Of a stretch of 6,046 bases of DNA, positions 1 to 5,821 are shown piece after piece (the stretch's first letter is position 1; each line of letters begins with the position of its first letter). Under the pieces are notes generated by a model that made no database searches, was not told where the DNA came from, and saw only the letters and a list, made by a program, of their open reading frames with translations. Source of the stretch: JACRBK01 sp964427955 (lineage in GTDB: Bacteria > Chloroflexota > Anaerolineae > Aggregatilineales > Aggregatilineaceae). The stretch spans positions 1-6,046 of the forward strand of contig CAYRWY010000366.1 in NCBI GenBank assembly GCA_964427955.1. Reading direction: 5' to 3'. The translations under genes and the position numbers were made by a program.

Positions 1-1182
1 GTAGACATAGCTGGTCAGGCCGGGGTGGATGACGTGATCCAGCCGGAAGCGCTCGTGCAGCACGGTGTGATCTTCGTGCAGATTCATGGAATGCGAGCGC
101 CGGATGCGCGGATGGCCGGGGTGCGTCGTGCGCAGCAGCGAATAGAAGACGCTCTCGTGCACCAGGCTGCGCAGCACGCAGTTCCCCTGCCCATCCTCTT
201 TGATCGCGCCTTCCAGCCAGGCGGTCATGATGTGCCGCTGCAAGCGGGTGAAGCTGACCATCTCGCGGTGTTCGAGCAGCGTCGCGATCAGGTCGGCGAT
301 CTCCGGATCGGCCTGGATCTGCTGCCACATTTTGCGGAAGCTCTCGTCTTCGTGCAGGTGCCGCCGCGCGGCGCGATCTACGTCGGCCAGCAGTACCGCC
401 CCTTGCGGAATATCGTGAGTCAGCCCGGCGCACAGCTTGTGGGTCAGGTAGACGTCGCCCTCGGTCCATTCGAACGCACGCGCGGGCACGTCCGTCGCCA
501 CCTGGCGGGTTTCACTTCCCAGGCAGGCCACCAGGGGGGTGATCGCTTCCAGGGACGCGTCTTCCACGTAGACCGTCTCGGCCACGCGAAAGGGCGAGAT
601 CGCCGGGTCTTTGATCAGCTCATCCGGGATGAAGCGCCCGCCCAGCACGAACACGGCCTGATTCAGCACGGGACGCATCAGGCGGTTGACGAACATCTCG
701 CGCAGCGTGGCAAAAAAGGCTGTGCCGATTTTCAGAGGCGTGGCCTCGATCTGGTCCAGCAGCACGACCAGCGTCTTCCCTTTCAGGCCATCTTCGAGCG
801 CCATCTCGATCTCGGCTTGCAGTGCCAGGGCGTGCGGCGCCGGATCGCGTGGGGGCGGGAGCAGGCCGTTGGTCTGCTGGGCGATCTGGCGGTGGAGTTG
901 GCTGAACCATTCGGGTTCGGGTAGCGTCATCAAGGGGCCGAGCGAAAGGTAGACAGGCACGTGCACTGGCGATTGGCGCAGCCTGGCCCACTGCCGCAGC
1001 AGCATACTGGATTTACCGCTGAGGCGCGGGCCGATCAGCGCCACGTAGGCGCGCTTGTTGATCAGCTTCTCCAACGCCGCGTCCGCCGGGCGGACGATGT
1101 AGAGGTGCGCGGCATCCGGCGGCAGCGGGCCTTGCGTATGGAACGAGAGTTCACGCGATTCCGGCAGCACAGTCGAAGTCAT
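1..1182 (-). CDS. AAA-like P-loop NTPase (AAA_35-type), 3' end outside window
   Basis: The frame is open for 394 codons from the ATG at 1182-1180 to the window edge, so the C-terminus is missing. Seen: a lead-in YIVRPADAALEKL (28-40), Walker A GPRLSGKS (51-58), a hydrophobic strand ending in the Walker B-like LVVLLDQIE (138-146), the motif GDVYLTHKLC (242-251), and a winged-helix-like stretch at about 295-348. This order (Y-V-R-P-A-D, P-loop with GKSS, G-x-x-Y-L-T-x-x-L-C, then a small helical domain) is typical of the AAA-like PF14516 group of STAND-related ATPases, which often carry C-terminal sensor or effector domains such as WD40, TPR, TIR or CHAT. No signal peptide or membrane segment is seen, so it is probably cytoplasmic. 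No clear Shine-Dalgarno precedes the start. The substrate is unknown, and the effector part, if any, lies outside the window. The family call is fairly sure, the function is not. Confidence 0.85.
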   Translation of the reverse strand, partial: MTSTVLPESRELSFHTQGPLPPDAAHLYIVRPADAALEKLINKRAYVALIGPRLSGKSSMLLRQWARLRQSPVHVPVYLSLGPLMTLPEPEWFSQLHRQIAQQTNGLLPPPRDPAPHALALQAEIEMALEDGLKGKTLVVLLDQIEATPLKIGTAFFATLREMFVNRLMRPVLNQAVFVLGGRFIPDELIKDPAISPFRVAETVYVEDASLEAITPLVACLGSETRQVATDVPARAFEWTEGDVYLTHKLCAGLTHDIPQGAVLLADVDRAARRHLHEDESFRKMWQQIQADPEIADLIATLLEHREMVSFTRLQRHIMTAWLEGAIKEDGQGNCVLRSLVHESVFYSLLRTTHPGHPRIRRSHSMNLHEDHTVLHERFRLDHVIHPGLTSYVY

Positions 1183-1231
1183 AGGTTGGTCCACAAAGAT
1201 GATGGATACATCCTGCTCGTTGCTGTCCCCC

Positions 1232-1260
1232 AGTATACACCCTGGAGAGCCGAAAAGACC
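1232..1260 (-). promoter_or_regulatory. Candidate promoter of the AAA-like NTPase gene
   Basis: On the minus strand TATACT (1237-1232) is a near-consensus -10 hexamer, 49 bases before the ATG at 1182. The hexamer 17 bases upstream, GGTCTT (1260-1255), is a poor -35. The placement predicts a leader of about 40 bases. Only the -10 is convincing. Confidence 0.35.
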
Positions 1261-1314
1261 ATTGAAGGCCGGAAGGGTATATTTCACCACCGTTCACTGG
1301 CCCGCCTCTCGCCT

Positions 1315-1389
1315 GGGGCTGAAGCCTGCGAACCGGACTCTTAACAGCCCCTTCAGTGGGCTTCCCTGCCGGAGCGCTTCAGCGTCCGG
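1315..1389. repeat. Cluster of small hairpins between the NTPase gene and the terminator
   Basis: Two hairpins are visible. At 1346-1362 AGCCC and GGGCT flank a 7-base loop. At 1369-1389 CCGGA/TCCGG enclose a bulged G, then CGC/GCG with loop TTCA. The hexamer CTGAAG (1319-1324) has its complement CTTCAG at 1351-1356 and 1377-1382. No T-run follows either hairpin, so they are not obvious terminators. They resemble fragments of interspersed intergenic repeats, but no second copy is present in this window. No gene is seen in the 1183-1483 interval. Confidence 0.35.
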
Positions 1390-1413
1390 CGACGGCCTGA
1401 AATGCACCCGCCC

Positions 1414-1450
1414 GAAAAACAACAAACGGGAGCAGGGGGGCTGCTCCCGT
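1414..1450 (-). terminator. Intrinsic terminator of the three-repeat secreted protein gene
   Basis: On the minus strand, 33 bases after the TAG stop, a perfect 10-bp stem (ACGGGAGCAG at 1426-1435 on the plus strand paired with 1441-1450) closes a 5-base loop. It is followed on the minus strand by the T-rich tail TTGTTGTTTTTC (1425-1414). This is a classic Rho-independent terminator and separates this gene from the NTPase gene downstream. Confidence 0.9.
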
Positions 1451-1483
1451 CGAGGCTAAACGGGTCAAGCACGAGGGAAAAGA

Positions 1484-2563
1484 CTACGGCGCGAGCACGA
1501 ACCAGACGTCGCCGACATTCTGGCCGGTGGTATCGCCGGGAACATGATCCTTCACCCAGTAGTACAGGGGCTGGCCGTTGTAGGTCACCTGCCGTCCGCC
1601 GTCCGTCCGGTCGATGACGTTCAAGGTGCCCATCGCGTCGGCGCTGGCCGTCGGGGTTTCGCCGGGCGCGACCAGCAGCGGCGGCCAGTTGGTGGCGCAC
1701 TGGTCGTAGCAGTTGGTGACGTCGGCTTCATCTTTGGTGTAGAGATAGAGCGTCATGCCGTTCGGCCCGACCAGGAAATCGCCCAGAGCGTCACTGTGCG
1801 CGACGGAGATCGTCGGGGGCTTGAGGATGAACCAGACGTCGCCGACATTCTGGCCGGTCGCGTCGCCGGGATTCACGTCCTTCACCCAGTAGTAGAGCGG
1901 CATGTCGTTGTAGGTCACCTGATAAGTGCCGTCGGTGCGTTCGGTCACGCCCAGCGTGCCAGGGACGCCCGGCTGCACGCTCGGCGTCACGCCGTCGGCG
2001 ACCAGCAGGGGCGGCCAGTTGGTGGCGCACTGGTCGTAGCAGTTGCTCGTGCCCGGCGTGTCTTTGGTATAGAGATACAGCGTCATGCCGTTCGGGCCGA
2101 CCAGGAAATCGCCCAGGTCGGCGTTGCCGCCCAGCGACACCGTCGGCGGGGTGACGACGAACCAGACGTCGCCGACATTCTGGCCGGTCGCATCGCCGGG
2201 ATTGACATCCTTGACCCAGTAATACAGCGGCCAGCCGTTGTACATCACCTGGAAGGTGCCGTCGGTGCGCGCGGTCACGCCCAACATGCCCGGAAGGCCC
2301 GCGTCCAGGGTCGGAGTCTCGCCCTCGGCGACCAGCAGCGGCGGCCAGTTGGTCGCGCACTGGTCGTAGCAGTTGCTCGTGCCCGGCACGTCTTTGGTGT
2401 AGAGGTACAGCGTCATCCCGTTCGCGCCCACCAGGAACGATCCCAGGTCGGCGTTGCCGCCCAGCTTGACGGTCGGCTGCATCGTATCCTGCGCGGACGC
2501 CGCGGAGATGCCCACTAACAGCACGACCAGCAGCGCGATGCCCAATCCATACCACTTTTTCAT
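1484..2563 (-). CDS. Secreted three-repeat protein, COG4315/PF03640-type (Yx[FWY]xxD motif)
   Basis: A 359-residue protein. Residues 1-24 form a signal peptide (MKK, hydrophobic core, then ASA before Q25). There is no lipobox cysteine, unlike many relatives called lipoproteins. The mature part is three units of exactly 110 residues (30-139, 140-249, 250-359). Each has LGxFLVGxNGMTLYLYTKD, then NCYDQC, then NWPPLLVA, then RTDG, then PLYYWVKD, and ends GQNVGDVWF. Each unit thus has two Yx[FWY]xxD motifs (Y53-D58 and Y114-D119 in unit 1) and one CxxxC pair (C65/C69, C175/C179, C285/C289). This matches the 'secreted repeat of unknown function' family; no activity is established. The start is supported by GTGAGG (2574-2569) 5 bases before the ATG, and a strong terminator follows the stop. 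The gene is monocistronic. The cysteines could form disulfides or bind a ligand, which is inference. Confidence 0.93.
   Translation of the reverse strand: MKKWYGLGIALLVVLLVGISAASAQDTMQPTVKLGGNADLGSFLVGANGMTLYLYTKDVPGTSNCYDQCATNWPPLLVAEGETPTLDAGLPGMLGVTARTDGTFQVMYNGWPLYYWVKDVNPGDATGQNVGDVWFVVTPPTVSLGGNADLGDFLVGPNGMTLYLYTKDTPGTSNCYDQCATNWPPLLVADGVTPSVQPGVPGTLGVTERTDGTYQVTYNDMPLYYWVKDVNPGDATGQNVGDVWFILKPPTISVAHSDALGDFLVGPNGMTLYLYTKDEADVTNCYDQCATNWPPLLVAPGETPTASADAMGTLNVIDRTDGGRQVTYNGQPLYYWVKDHVPGDTTGQNVGDVWFVLAP
1487..2476 (-). repeat. Three in-frame tandem coding repeats of exactly 330 bp
   Basis: The units are 2147-2476, 1817-2146 and 1487-1816 (N- to C-terminal). The block accagacgtc begins at 1501, 1831 and 2161, exactly 330 bp apart, and lies in a longer stretch identical in all three copies. 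Units 1 and 2 share LGGNADLG, PGTSNCYD and DVNPGDATGQNV. Unit 3 has VAHSDALG, ADVTNCYD and DHVPGDTTGQNV. This suggests units 1 and 2 separated most recently. Units 2 and 3 share DFLVGPNGM where unit 1 has SFLVGANGM, so some conversion between units is possible. Confidence 0.95.
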
Positions 2564-2644
2564 GTCATCCTCACTTGTTCACTTAGACTTCAGGTCCCTA
2601 TCATGGCATACGCCAGAATGACATGAATTGGATTTGTGGATTTA

Positions 2645-2672
2645 TTATGACGGGGAAAACCTGTGTTATGCT
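2645..2672 (+). promoter_or_regulatory. Candidate extended -10 promoter for the cNMP-domain gene
   Basis: TGTTATGCT (2664-2672) matches the extended -10 pattern TGnTATnnT. A weak -35 (TTATGA, 2645-2650) lies 16 bases upstream. It sits 35 bases before the ATG at 2708 and ahead of the strong Shine-Dalgarno GAGGAGGAGA (2691-2700). The 144-bp divergent region must also hold the promoter of the minus-strand three-repeat gene, but I see no convincing -35/-10 pair there. Confidence 0.35.
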
Positions 2673-2707
2673 GATAGCATCACTAGAATCGAGGAGGAGA
2701 AGCCGCC

Positions 2708-3178
2708 ATGATTCCCACTCGCCTGCTGGCCGAAAGTCCGTTGTTCACCGGCCTGTCGGTAGACACGCTCGCGCACTTCGCGGCACTGGCCGAGGCTGTT
2801 CACTGTCCCGCCGGGAAAACGCTGTTCCGCGAGGGTGAGGAAGCGGTCCGCCTGTACCTCCTGGTGAGCGGCAAGATCGCCGTCCAGGTGCAGCCGATCG
2901 CGCTCGCCCATCCGCTGACGCTGGTTTCGCTGAGCACCTACGGGTGTTTGGTGGGCTGGTCGGGTTTCGTGCCGCCCAATTACTACAGCGCCTCCGCCGT
3001 CTGCCAGGAAGACAGCGATCTGCTGGCCTTCGACGGGGCGGCCTTCAACCGGCTGTTGAGCCAGGACCCGGCGCAGGGATTGGTGATCATGGGGCGCATC
3101 ACCGCCGTGATCAGCCAGCGTCTGCGCATCTTGCAGAGCATCGTGATCAAGAATATGTATTATCACGACGAGCAGTAA
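2708..3178 (+). CDS. Stand-alone cyclic-nucleotide-binding-like domain protein
   Basis: A 156-residue protein with the CRP/FNR sensor fold and nothing after it. Residues 8-25 (AESPLFTGLSVDTLAHFA) match the N-terminal helices. CPAGKTLFREGEEAVRLYLLVSGKIAVQV (33-61) matches the beta-roll signature with its conserved glycines. LVGWSGFVPPNYYSASAV (81-98) occupies the phosphate-binding cassette, and 117-148 is the long C-helix. Full CRP/FNR regulators run to about 220-230 residues with an HTH; here the frame stops right after the C-helix. In cAMP-binding relatives the cassette reads roughly FGE...RxA. Here GWS replaces FGE and tyrosines stand where the arginine would be, so canonical cAMP binding is doubtful. 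The start follows a strong GAGGAG with normal spacing. It is probably a cytoplasmic sensor or partner protein, and the ligand is unknown. It diverges from the three-repeat secreted protein gene. Confidence 0.88.
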   Translation: MIPTRLLAESPLFTGLSVDTLAHFAALAEAVHCPAGKTLFREGEEAVRLYLLVSGKIAVQVQPIALAHPLTLVSLSTYGCLVGWSGFVPPNYYSASAVCQEDSDLLAFDGAAFNRLLSQDPAQGLVIMGRITAVISQRLRILQSIVIKNMYYHDEQ

Positions 3179-3199
3179 CCTCGGAAAATAGAAAAACGA

Positions 3200-3234
3200 T
3201 TCAACGCGGAGATCGCAGAGCGCGCTGAGAAAAA
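3200..3234. repeat. Possible fragment of a GCGGAG/GCAGAG-type intergenic repeat
   Basis: The segment reads as imperfect short purine-rich units: GCGGAGA (3206-3212), GCAGAGC (3215-3221), GCTGAGA (3224-3230), then an A-run. It resembles a type of dispersed intergenic repeat seen in several environmental bacterial groups. Only one copy is here, so the call rests on general resemblance. It is the first of three repeat-like elements in the gene-free stretch 3179-3418. Confidence 0.25.
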
Positions 3235-3305
3235 TTGGGGAATGAGAGCATGAGCGGGCGCAGTCTTCCCCGCGCCCATCGCCACCGGGTAGAGAGGGGC
3301 GGACA

Positions 3306-3329
3306 GGGCGCAGCAAGCGGCGCCCCTAC
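3306..3329 (-). repeat. GTAGGGGC palindromic element, copy 1
   Basis: On the minus strand GTAG is followed by an imperfect 20-base palindrome (GGGCGCCGCT, then TGCTGCGCCC), with 2 of 10 pairs mismatched. It has the same 24-base layout as the copy at 5947-5970: GTAG, GGGC, a variable self-complementary centre, GCCC. No T-run follows, so it is not a typical terminator. Confidence 0.55.
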
Positions 3330-3353
3330 CACGACGTTTCCACTGCGCTGCTT

Positions 3354-3392
3354 CCCCTCGCCAGCACGTGGAGAGGGGGCCGGGGGGTGAGG
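3354..3392 (-). repeat. CCTCACCCC hairpin element, copy 1
   Basis: On the minus strand: CCTCACCCC, 5 bases, CCCCTCTCCA, a loop, TGGCGAGGGG. The stem is CCCCTC/GAGGGG, one T-C mismatch, then CCA/TGG around a 5-base loop. The copy at 6000-6040 has the same arrangement. It lies 27 bases after the stop of the alpha/beta hydrolase gene, so it may help end or stabilise that transcript, although no T-run follows. Confidence 0.65.
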
Positions 3393-3418
3393 TAAACCGA
3401 AGCCGTGCCTGACCCGCG

Positions 3419-4372
3419 CTACCCGTGCCGCAGGCCCTTGCGGAACTTTTCGACGGCGTTCAGGTAGCGATCCTCGAACTGCGGGCTGTTGTCGCGCGCC
3501 CAGTCCAGCGCCAGCTTGTGCCCGATGGTGCTGGCCACTTCGGCGCTGCGCCAGTAGCCGACATGGCTGGCCGGATTCCAGCCCGTCAGCCAGTTTCCCG
3601 CTTTGACCGGGTAATCGATCACCCCGGCTTCCTCATACGCATGGATCGGCTTGAGCGGGAAGGCGATGGGGTCCTGGGGATCGTAGCAGTTCAGCCACAA
3701 CCCGCCGTCCGGGTCCACCTGGATCGGCGCGCTCAGGCTGTCGGCGAGTTGGGCGCGGTCGGCGCCGGGATTGTTGCGCAGCGCGTAGAGCGCCATCGGC
3801 GATCCCATCAGGATCACGTTCTTGATCGACAGGCTGCGCCCGGCCAGGTGATGCGGCTCGACCGAGGTCCGCGTGTGGTCCCACAGATAATCCGACGCGA
3901 TCACGCTGCCCAGGCTGTGGCCGAGCACGGTGAGATCGGCGGGGTCCGAGCGGGTGCTTTCGCGCGCGCTGGCGGTGTCGAGCGTCTCGACCGACGCGTC
4001 GATGCACTCGTGGATGGCGGTGTAGACGGTGCCCTCATACGAGATCACGTCGCCCAACAGGCTGACCATCTGCCGCTGGGCGAAAAAGAGCGGATTGAAA
4101 GGCCGCAGCAGCCAGTTGCCCCCCAGGTGGAGCAGCTTGATCAGCTCGTTTTGCGGCTTTTGGGTGATCGGGGACCAGTAGACGGCCTCGAAGCGGAGGG
4201 CGCGTTTGGCGCGGGTATCGCGGCGATCCACGTCACGCAGGTGCAGCCGGTCGATGGCCCGCTCGAATTCCTCGCCGATGTTCTTTTGCAGGGCGTCAGC
4301 GTAATGGCTGCCGCTGTCGCCCCACCCGATGCCGTGCACGATCAGGACATTCTGCGCACGTGCTCCCGACAT
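3419..4372 (-). CDS. Alpha/beta hydrolase (lipase/esterase-like)
   Basis: A 317-residue protein starting MSGARAQNVLIVHGIG. The nucleophile elbow GHSLG (151-155) places the catalytic serine at S153. VHGIG (12-16) fits the oxyanion-hole HG. YDPQDPIAFPL (230-240) gives a candidate acid D234 (or D231), and SHVGYW (269-274) gives H270. This Ser-Asp-His order is that of the alpha/beta hydrolase fold, and the D-P-I-A...H...Y arrangement recalls lipase/esterase-like members of unknown substrate. No signal peptide is present; the stretch around 84-98 is moderately hydrophobic but not a clear membrane segment. The frame extends upstream to 4474, but that would overlap the GH-like gene and lack an RBS; the ATG at 4372 has GGGGGTG 4 bases ahead. 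It is the second gene of an operon with the GH-like lipoprotein. The fold is sure, the substrate unknown. Confidence 0.9.
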   Translation of the reverse strand: MSGARAQNVLIVHGIGWGDSGSHYADALQKNIGEEFERAIDRLHLRDVDRRDTRAKRALRFEAVYWSPITQKPQNELIKLLHLGGNWLLRPFNPLFFAQRQMVSLLGDVISYEGTVYTAIHECIDASVETLDTASARESTRSDPADLTVLGHSLGSVIASDYLWDHTRTSVEPHHLAGRSLSIKNVILMGSPMALYALRNNPGADRAQLADSLSAPIQVDPDGGLWLNCYDPQDPIAFPLKPIHAYEEAGVIDYPVKAGNWLTGWNPASHVGYWRSAEVASTIGHKLALDWARDNSPQFEDRYLNAVEKFRKGLRHG

Positions 4373-4383
4373 GATCCACCCCC
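4373..4383 (-). promoter_or_regulatory. Intercistronic RBS fixing the start of the alpha/beta hydrolase
   Basis: The 11 bases between the TAA (4386-4384) and the ATG (4372-4370) contain GGGGGTG, one mismatch from the Shine-Dalgarno GGAGGTG, with a 4-base spacer. The tight spacing suggests translational coupling. Confidence 0.6.
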
Positions 4384-5814
4384 TTATCCCCCGTAATACG
4401 TGATCAGCGCATCTCCCAGGGCGGGCAGGCACGGCGTGATGTCGTACCACTGCGCACCGGTGCCCACGCTCCACAGGTGGAAGCCCTTCACGTACGGGTC
4501 TTCTTCGAGCTGGTAGGTGTATTGCAGCGCATCCCGGATGATCGATTCACAGGGGGGCATCAACGTCCCGCCGCCGATGCCCATTTCGGTGATGTAGACC
4601 GGCAGATCCGCCGCGGCGGGCAGCACCAGCTTGAGCCGCTCGTACAGAATCCGGTGGCGGAACGCGATCCAGACGTCCGATTCGGACGCCAGGCGAGTGT
4701 CTTCCAGGCTCCAGCCGTGGAGGGCGATACCGTGGGTGCGGCCCGGCTGGCAGGGATGATCGACGGCGTACTGGTAGGCCGGGAGCAGGTCGTTGAAGAT
4801 CTGCATGTCCGGGTTGCCGCCAGGGAACGAGAACAGCAGCAGGCAGCGGCCCTGCTCGTTGGCGATCTTCATCGCTTCGATGGCGAAATCGGAGATCCAG
4901 GTCAGGGAGGCCGGGCACTCGTTCATGAACTCGTAGTAGTCGGCGTCCACCTGGTCCCAGTAGGATTCGAGACCGGCCATCCAGCGCTGGGCGGTCTTGA
5001 CCGGATCGGGTGCGGAGAGCACGTCCGCCGGGCAGTCGGCCATCCCGTCCGCGGTGAGGATCGAGCGGTAGACGATCACGGTCTGCGGCGAGATCTGCTT
5101 GATCTGGGTCAGAAGCTGCTCCGCGCCGTTCAAGCCCTTGACTGTGCCGACCGGGTGACCGCTGTTGGCCATGCGCTGGACGTAGGCGATCACGTCGGCA
5201 TTGCTGGTGCCGTTCAGGACGTGCAGCCCGGCCAGCGTGGTGTTGGGCGTGGTCCCGGCCAGGACGCCGCATTCCCACAGCGAGGCGAGTTGGGCGATTT
5301 CGGTGCCATTCTGGACCAGGGGCAGCCAGCCCTGCGGCGTATTCACCCAGCGCGTTCCGGCGCTGTCGGTCGTGATCTGGCTGACGGTCAGGTGCTCGCG
5401 TTCCGCTGCGGTCCCGGTGACCGCTGCCGCGACGTCCGCCGCCTGGTAGAGCGACACCTGCGCCGCCGCGACCGTGACCTGGCAGGGCCGCACGCTGACC
5501 GACTCCGGCAGCGCGGTATGCAGCGGCTCCGGCGTGTACTGCGGCCCGACGATGGGGCCAAAGGTGACACCCGGCGGGGCCGGTTGGGGCGTCGGCTGCG
5601 GCGTGATCTGCGTCTGGGGCGACTGGACGTCGTTGACCAGGGTGATGTCGGCGGTCGTGGGCGCGGCGGTCGGGGCCTGGGACGGCTCGACCAGCGGCGT
5701 GGGCGTCACGTAGACGCGCACCGGGTCCGGACTGCCGCCACAGGCGGCCAGCGCCAGCGCGGCAGCCGCAGTGATTAGAACGAGGTTAAGTGTAGGCTTG
5801 AGATGTGTTTTCAT
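4384..5814 (-). CDS. Lipoprotein with SH3b-like domain and clan GH-A-like glycoside hydrolase barrel
   Basis: A 476-residue protein. Residues 1-25 are a lipoprotein signal (MKTHLK, hydrophobic stretch, lipobox LAAC with C25). Residues 29-105 are a Pro/Thr/Gln-rich linker. Residues 108-166 look like a bacterial SH3 domain (RPCQVTV...SLYQ...TRWVNTPQGWLPL). From 194 to the end is a TIM-barrel-like domain starting LAGLHVLN. YYEFMNEC (293-300) has the Asn-Glu pair of the clan GH-A acid/base (E299), and LPVYITEMGIG (404-414) has the Glu expected of the nucleophile strand (E410). H366/W368 (ALHGWS) and HLWSVG (446-451) fit other barrel strands. It would be anchored outside the membrane, perhaps acting on a polysaccharide; the substrate and GH family are not assignable by eye. 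The frame is open to 6024, but the signal peptide and promoter place the start at 5814. It is the first gene of the operon. Confidence 0.85.
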   Translation of the reverse strand: MKTHLKPTLNLVLITAAAALALAACGGSPDPVRVYVTPTPLVEPSQAPTAAPTTADITLVNDVQSPQTQITPQPTPQPAPPGVTFGPIVGPQYTPEPLHTALPESVSVRPCQVTVAAAQVSLYQAADVAAAVTGTAAEREHLTVSQITTDSAGTRWVNTPQGWLPLVQNGTEIAQLASLWECGVLAGTTPNTTLAGLHVLNGTSNADVIAYVQRMANSGHPVGTVKGLNGAEQLLTQIKQISPQTVIVYRSILTADGMADCPADVLSAPDPVKTAQRWMAGLESYWDQVDADYYEFMNECPASLTWISDFAIEAMKIANEQGRCLLLFSFPGGNPDMQIFNDLLPAYQYAVDHPCQPGRTHGIALHGWSLEDTRLASESDVWIAFRHRILYERLKLVLPAAADLPVYITEMGIGGGTLMPPCESIIRDALQYTYQLEEDPYVKGFHLWSVGTGAQWYDITPCLPALGDALITYYGG

Positions 5815-5821
5815 ACCCCAG

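Noticed and set aside
25..924. 299-codon plus-strand open frame opposite the NTPase
   Set aside because: The minus strand is open through the whole 1182 bases and has Walker A, Walker B and family motifs. The plus frame gives a low-information His/Gln/Arg-rich product.
1487..2476. Regular 330-bp repetition considered as a CRISPR or non-coding satellite array
   Set aside because: The units are adjacent, in frame, without spacers, and encode a known repeat protein family.
1544..2518. Long plus-strand open frame (324 codons) opposite the three-repeat gene
   Set aside because: It is the reverse complement of a gene with clear family motifs, signal peptide and terminator. Its repetition merely mirrors the 330-bp repeat, and its product is Arg/His/Gly/Val-rich with no motif.
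2666..3316. 216-codon minus-strand open frame over the cNMP-domain gene
   Set aside because: The plus-strand gene has a strong Shine-Dalgarno and conserved beta-roll motifs; this frame has neither and starts inside repeat-like intergenic DNA.
3425..4396. 323-codon plus-strand open frame opposite the alpha/beta hydrolase
   Set aside because: Antisense to a gene with the GHSLG elbow and a full Ser-Asp-His order. No RBS or recognisable motif.
4373..4474. N-terminal extension of the alpha/beta hydrolase to 4474
   Set aside because: It overlaps the end of the upstream gene, codes a Cys/His/Arg-rich stretch unlike the family, and ignores the RBS before 4372.
4477..5778. 433-codon plus-strand open frame opposite the GH-like gene
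   Set aside because: An antisense shadow common in GC-rich coding DNA. The product is Arg/Gly/Asp/Val-rich without motifs, while the minus strand has a lipobox, barrel motifs and promoter.
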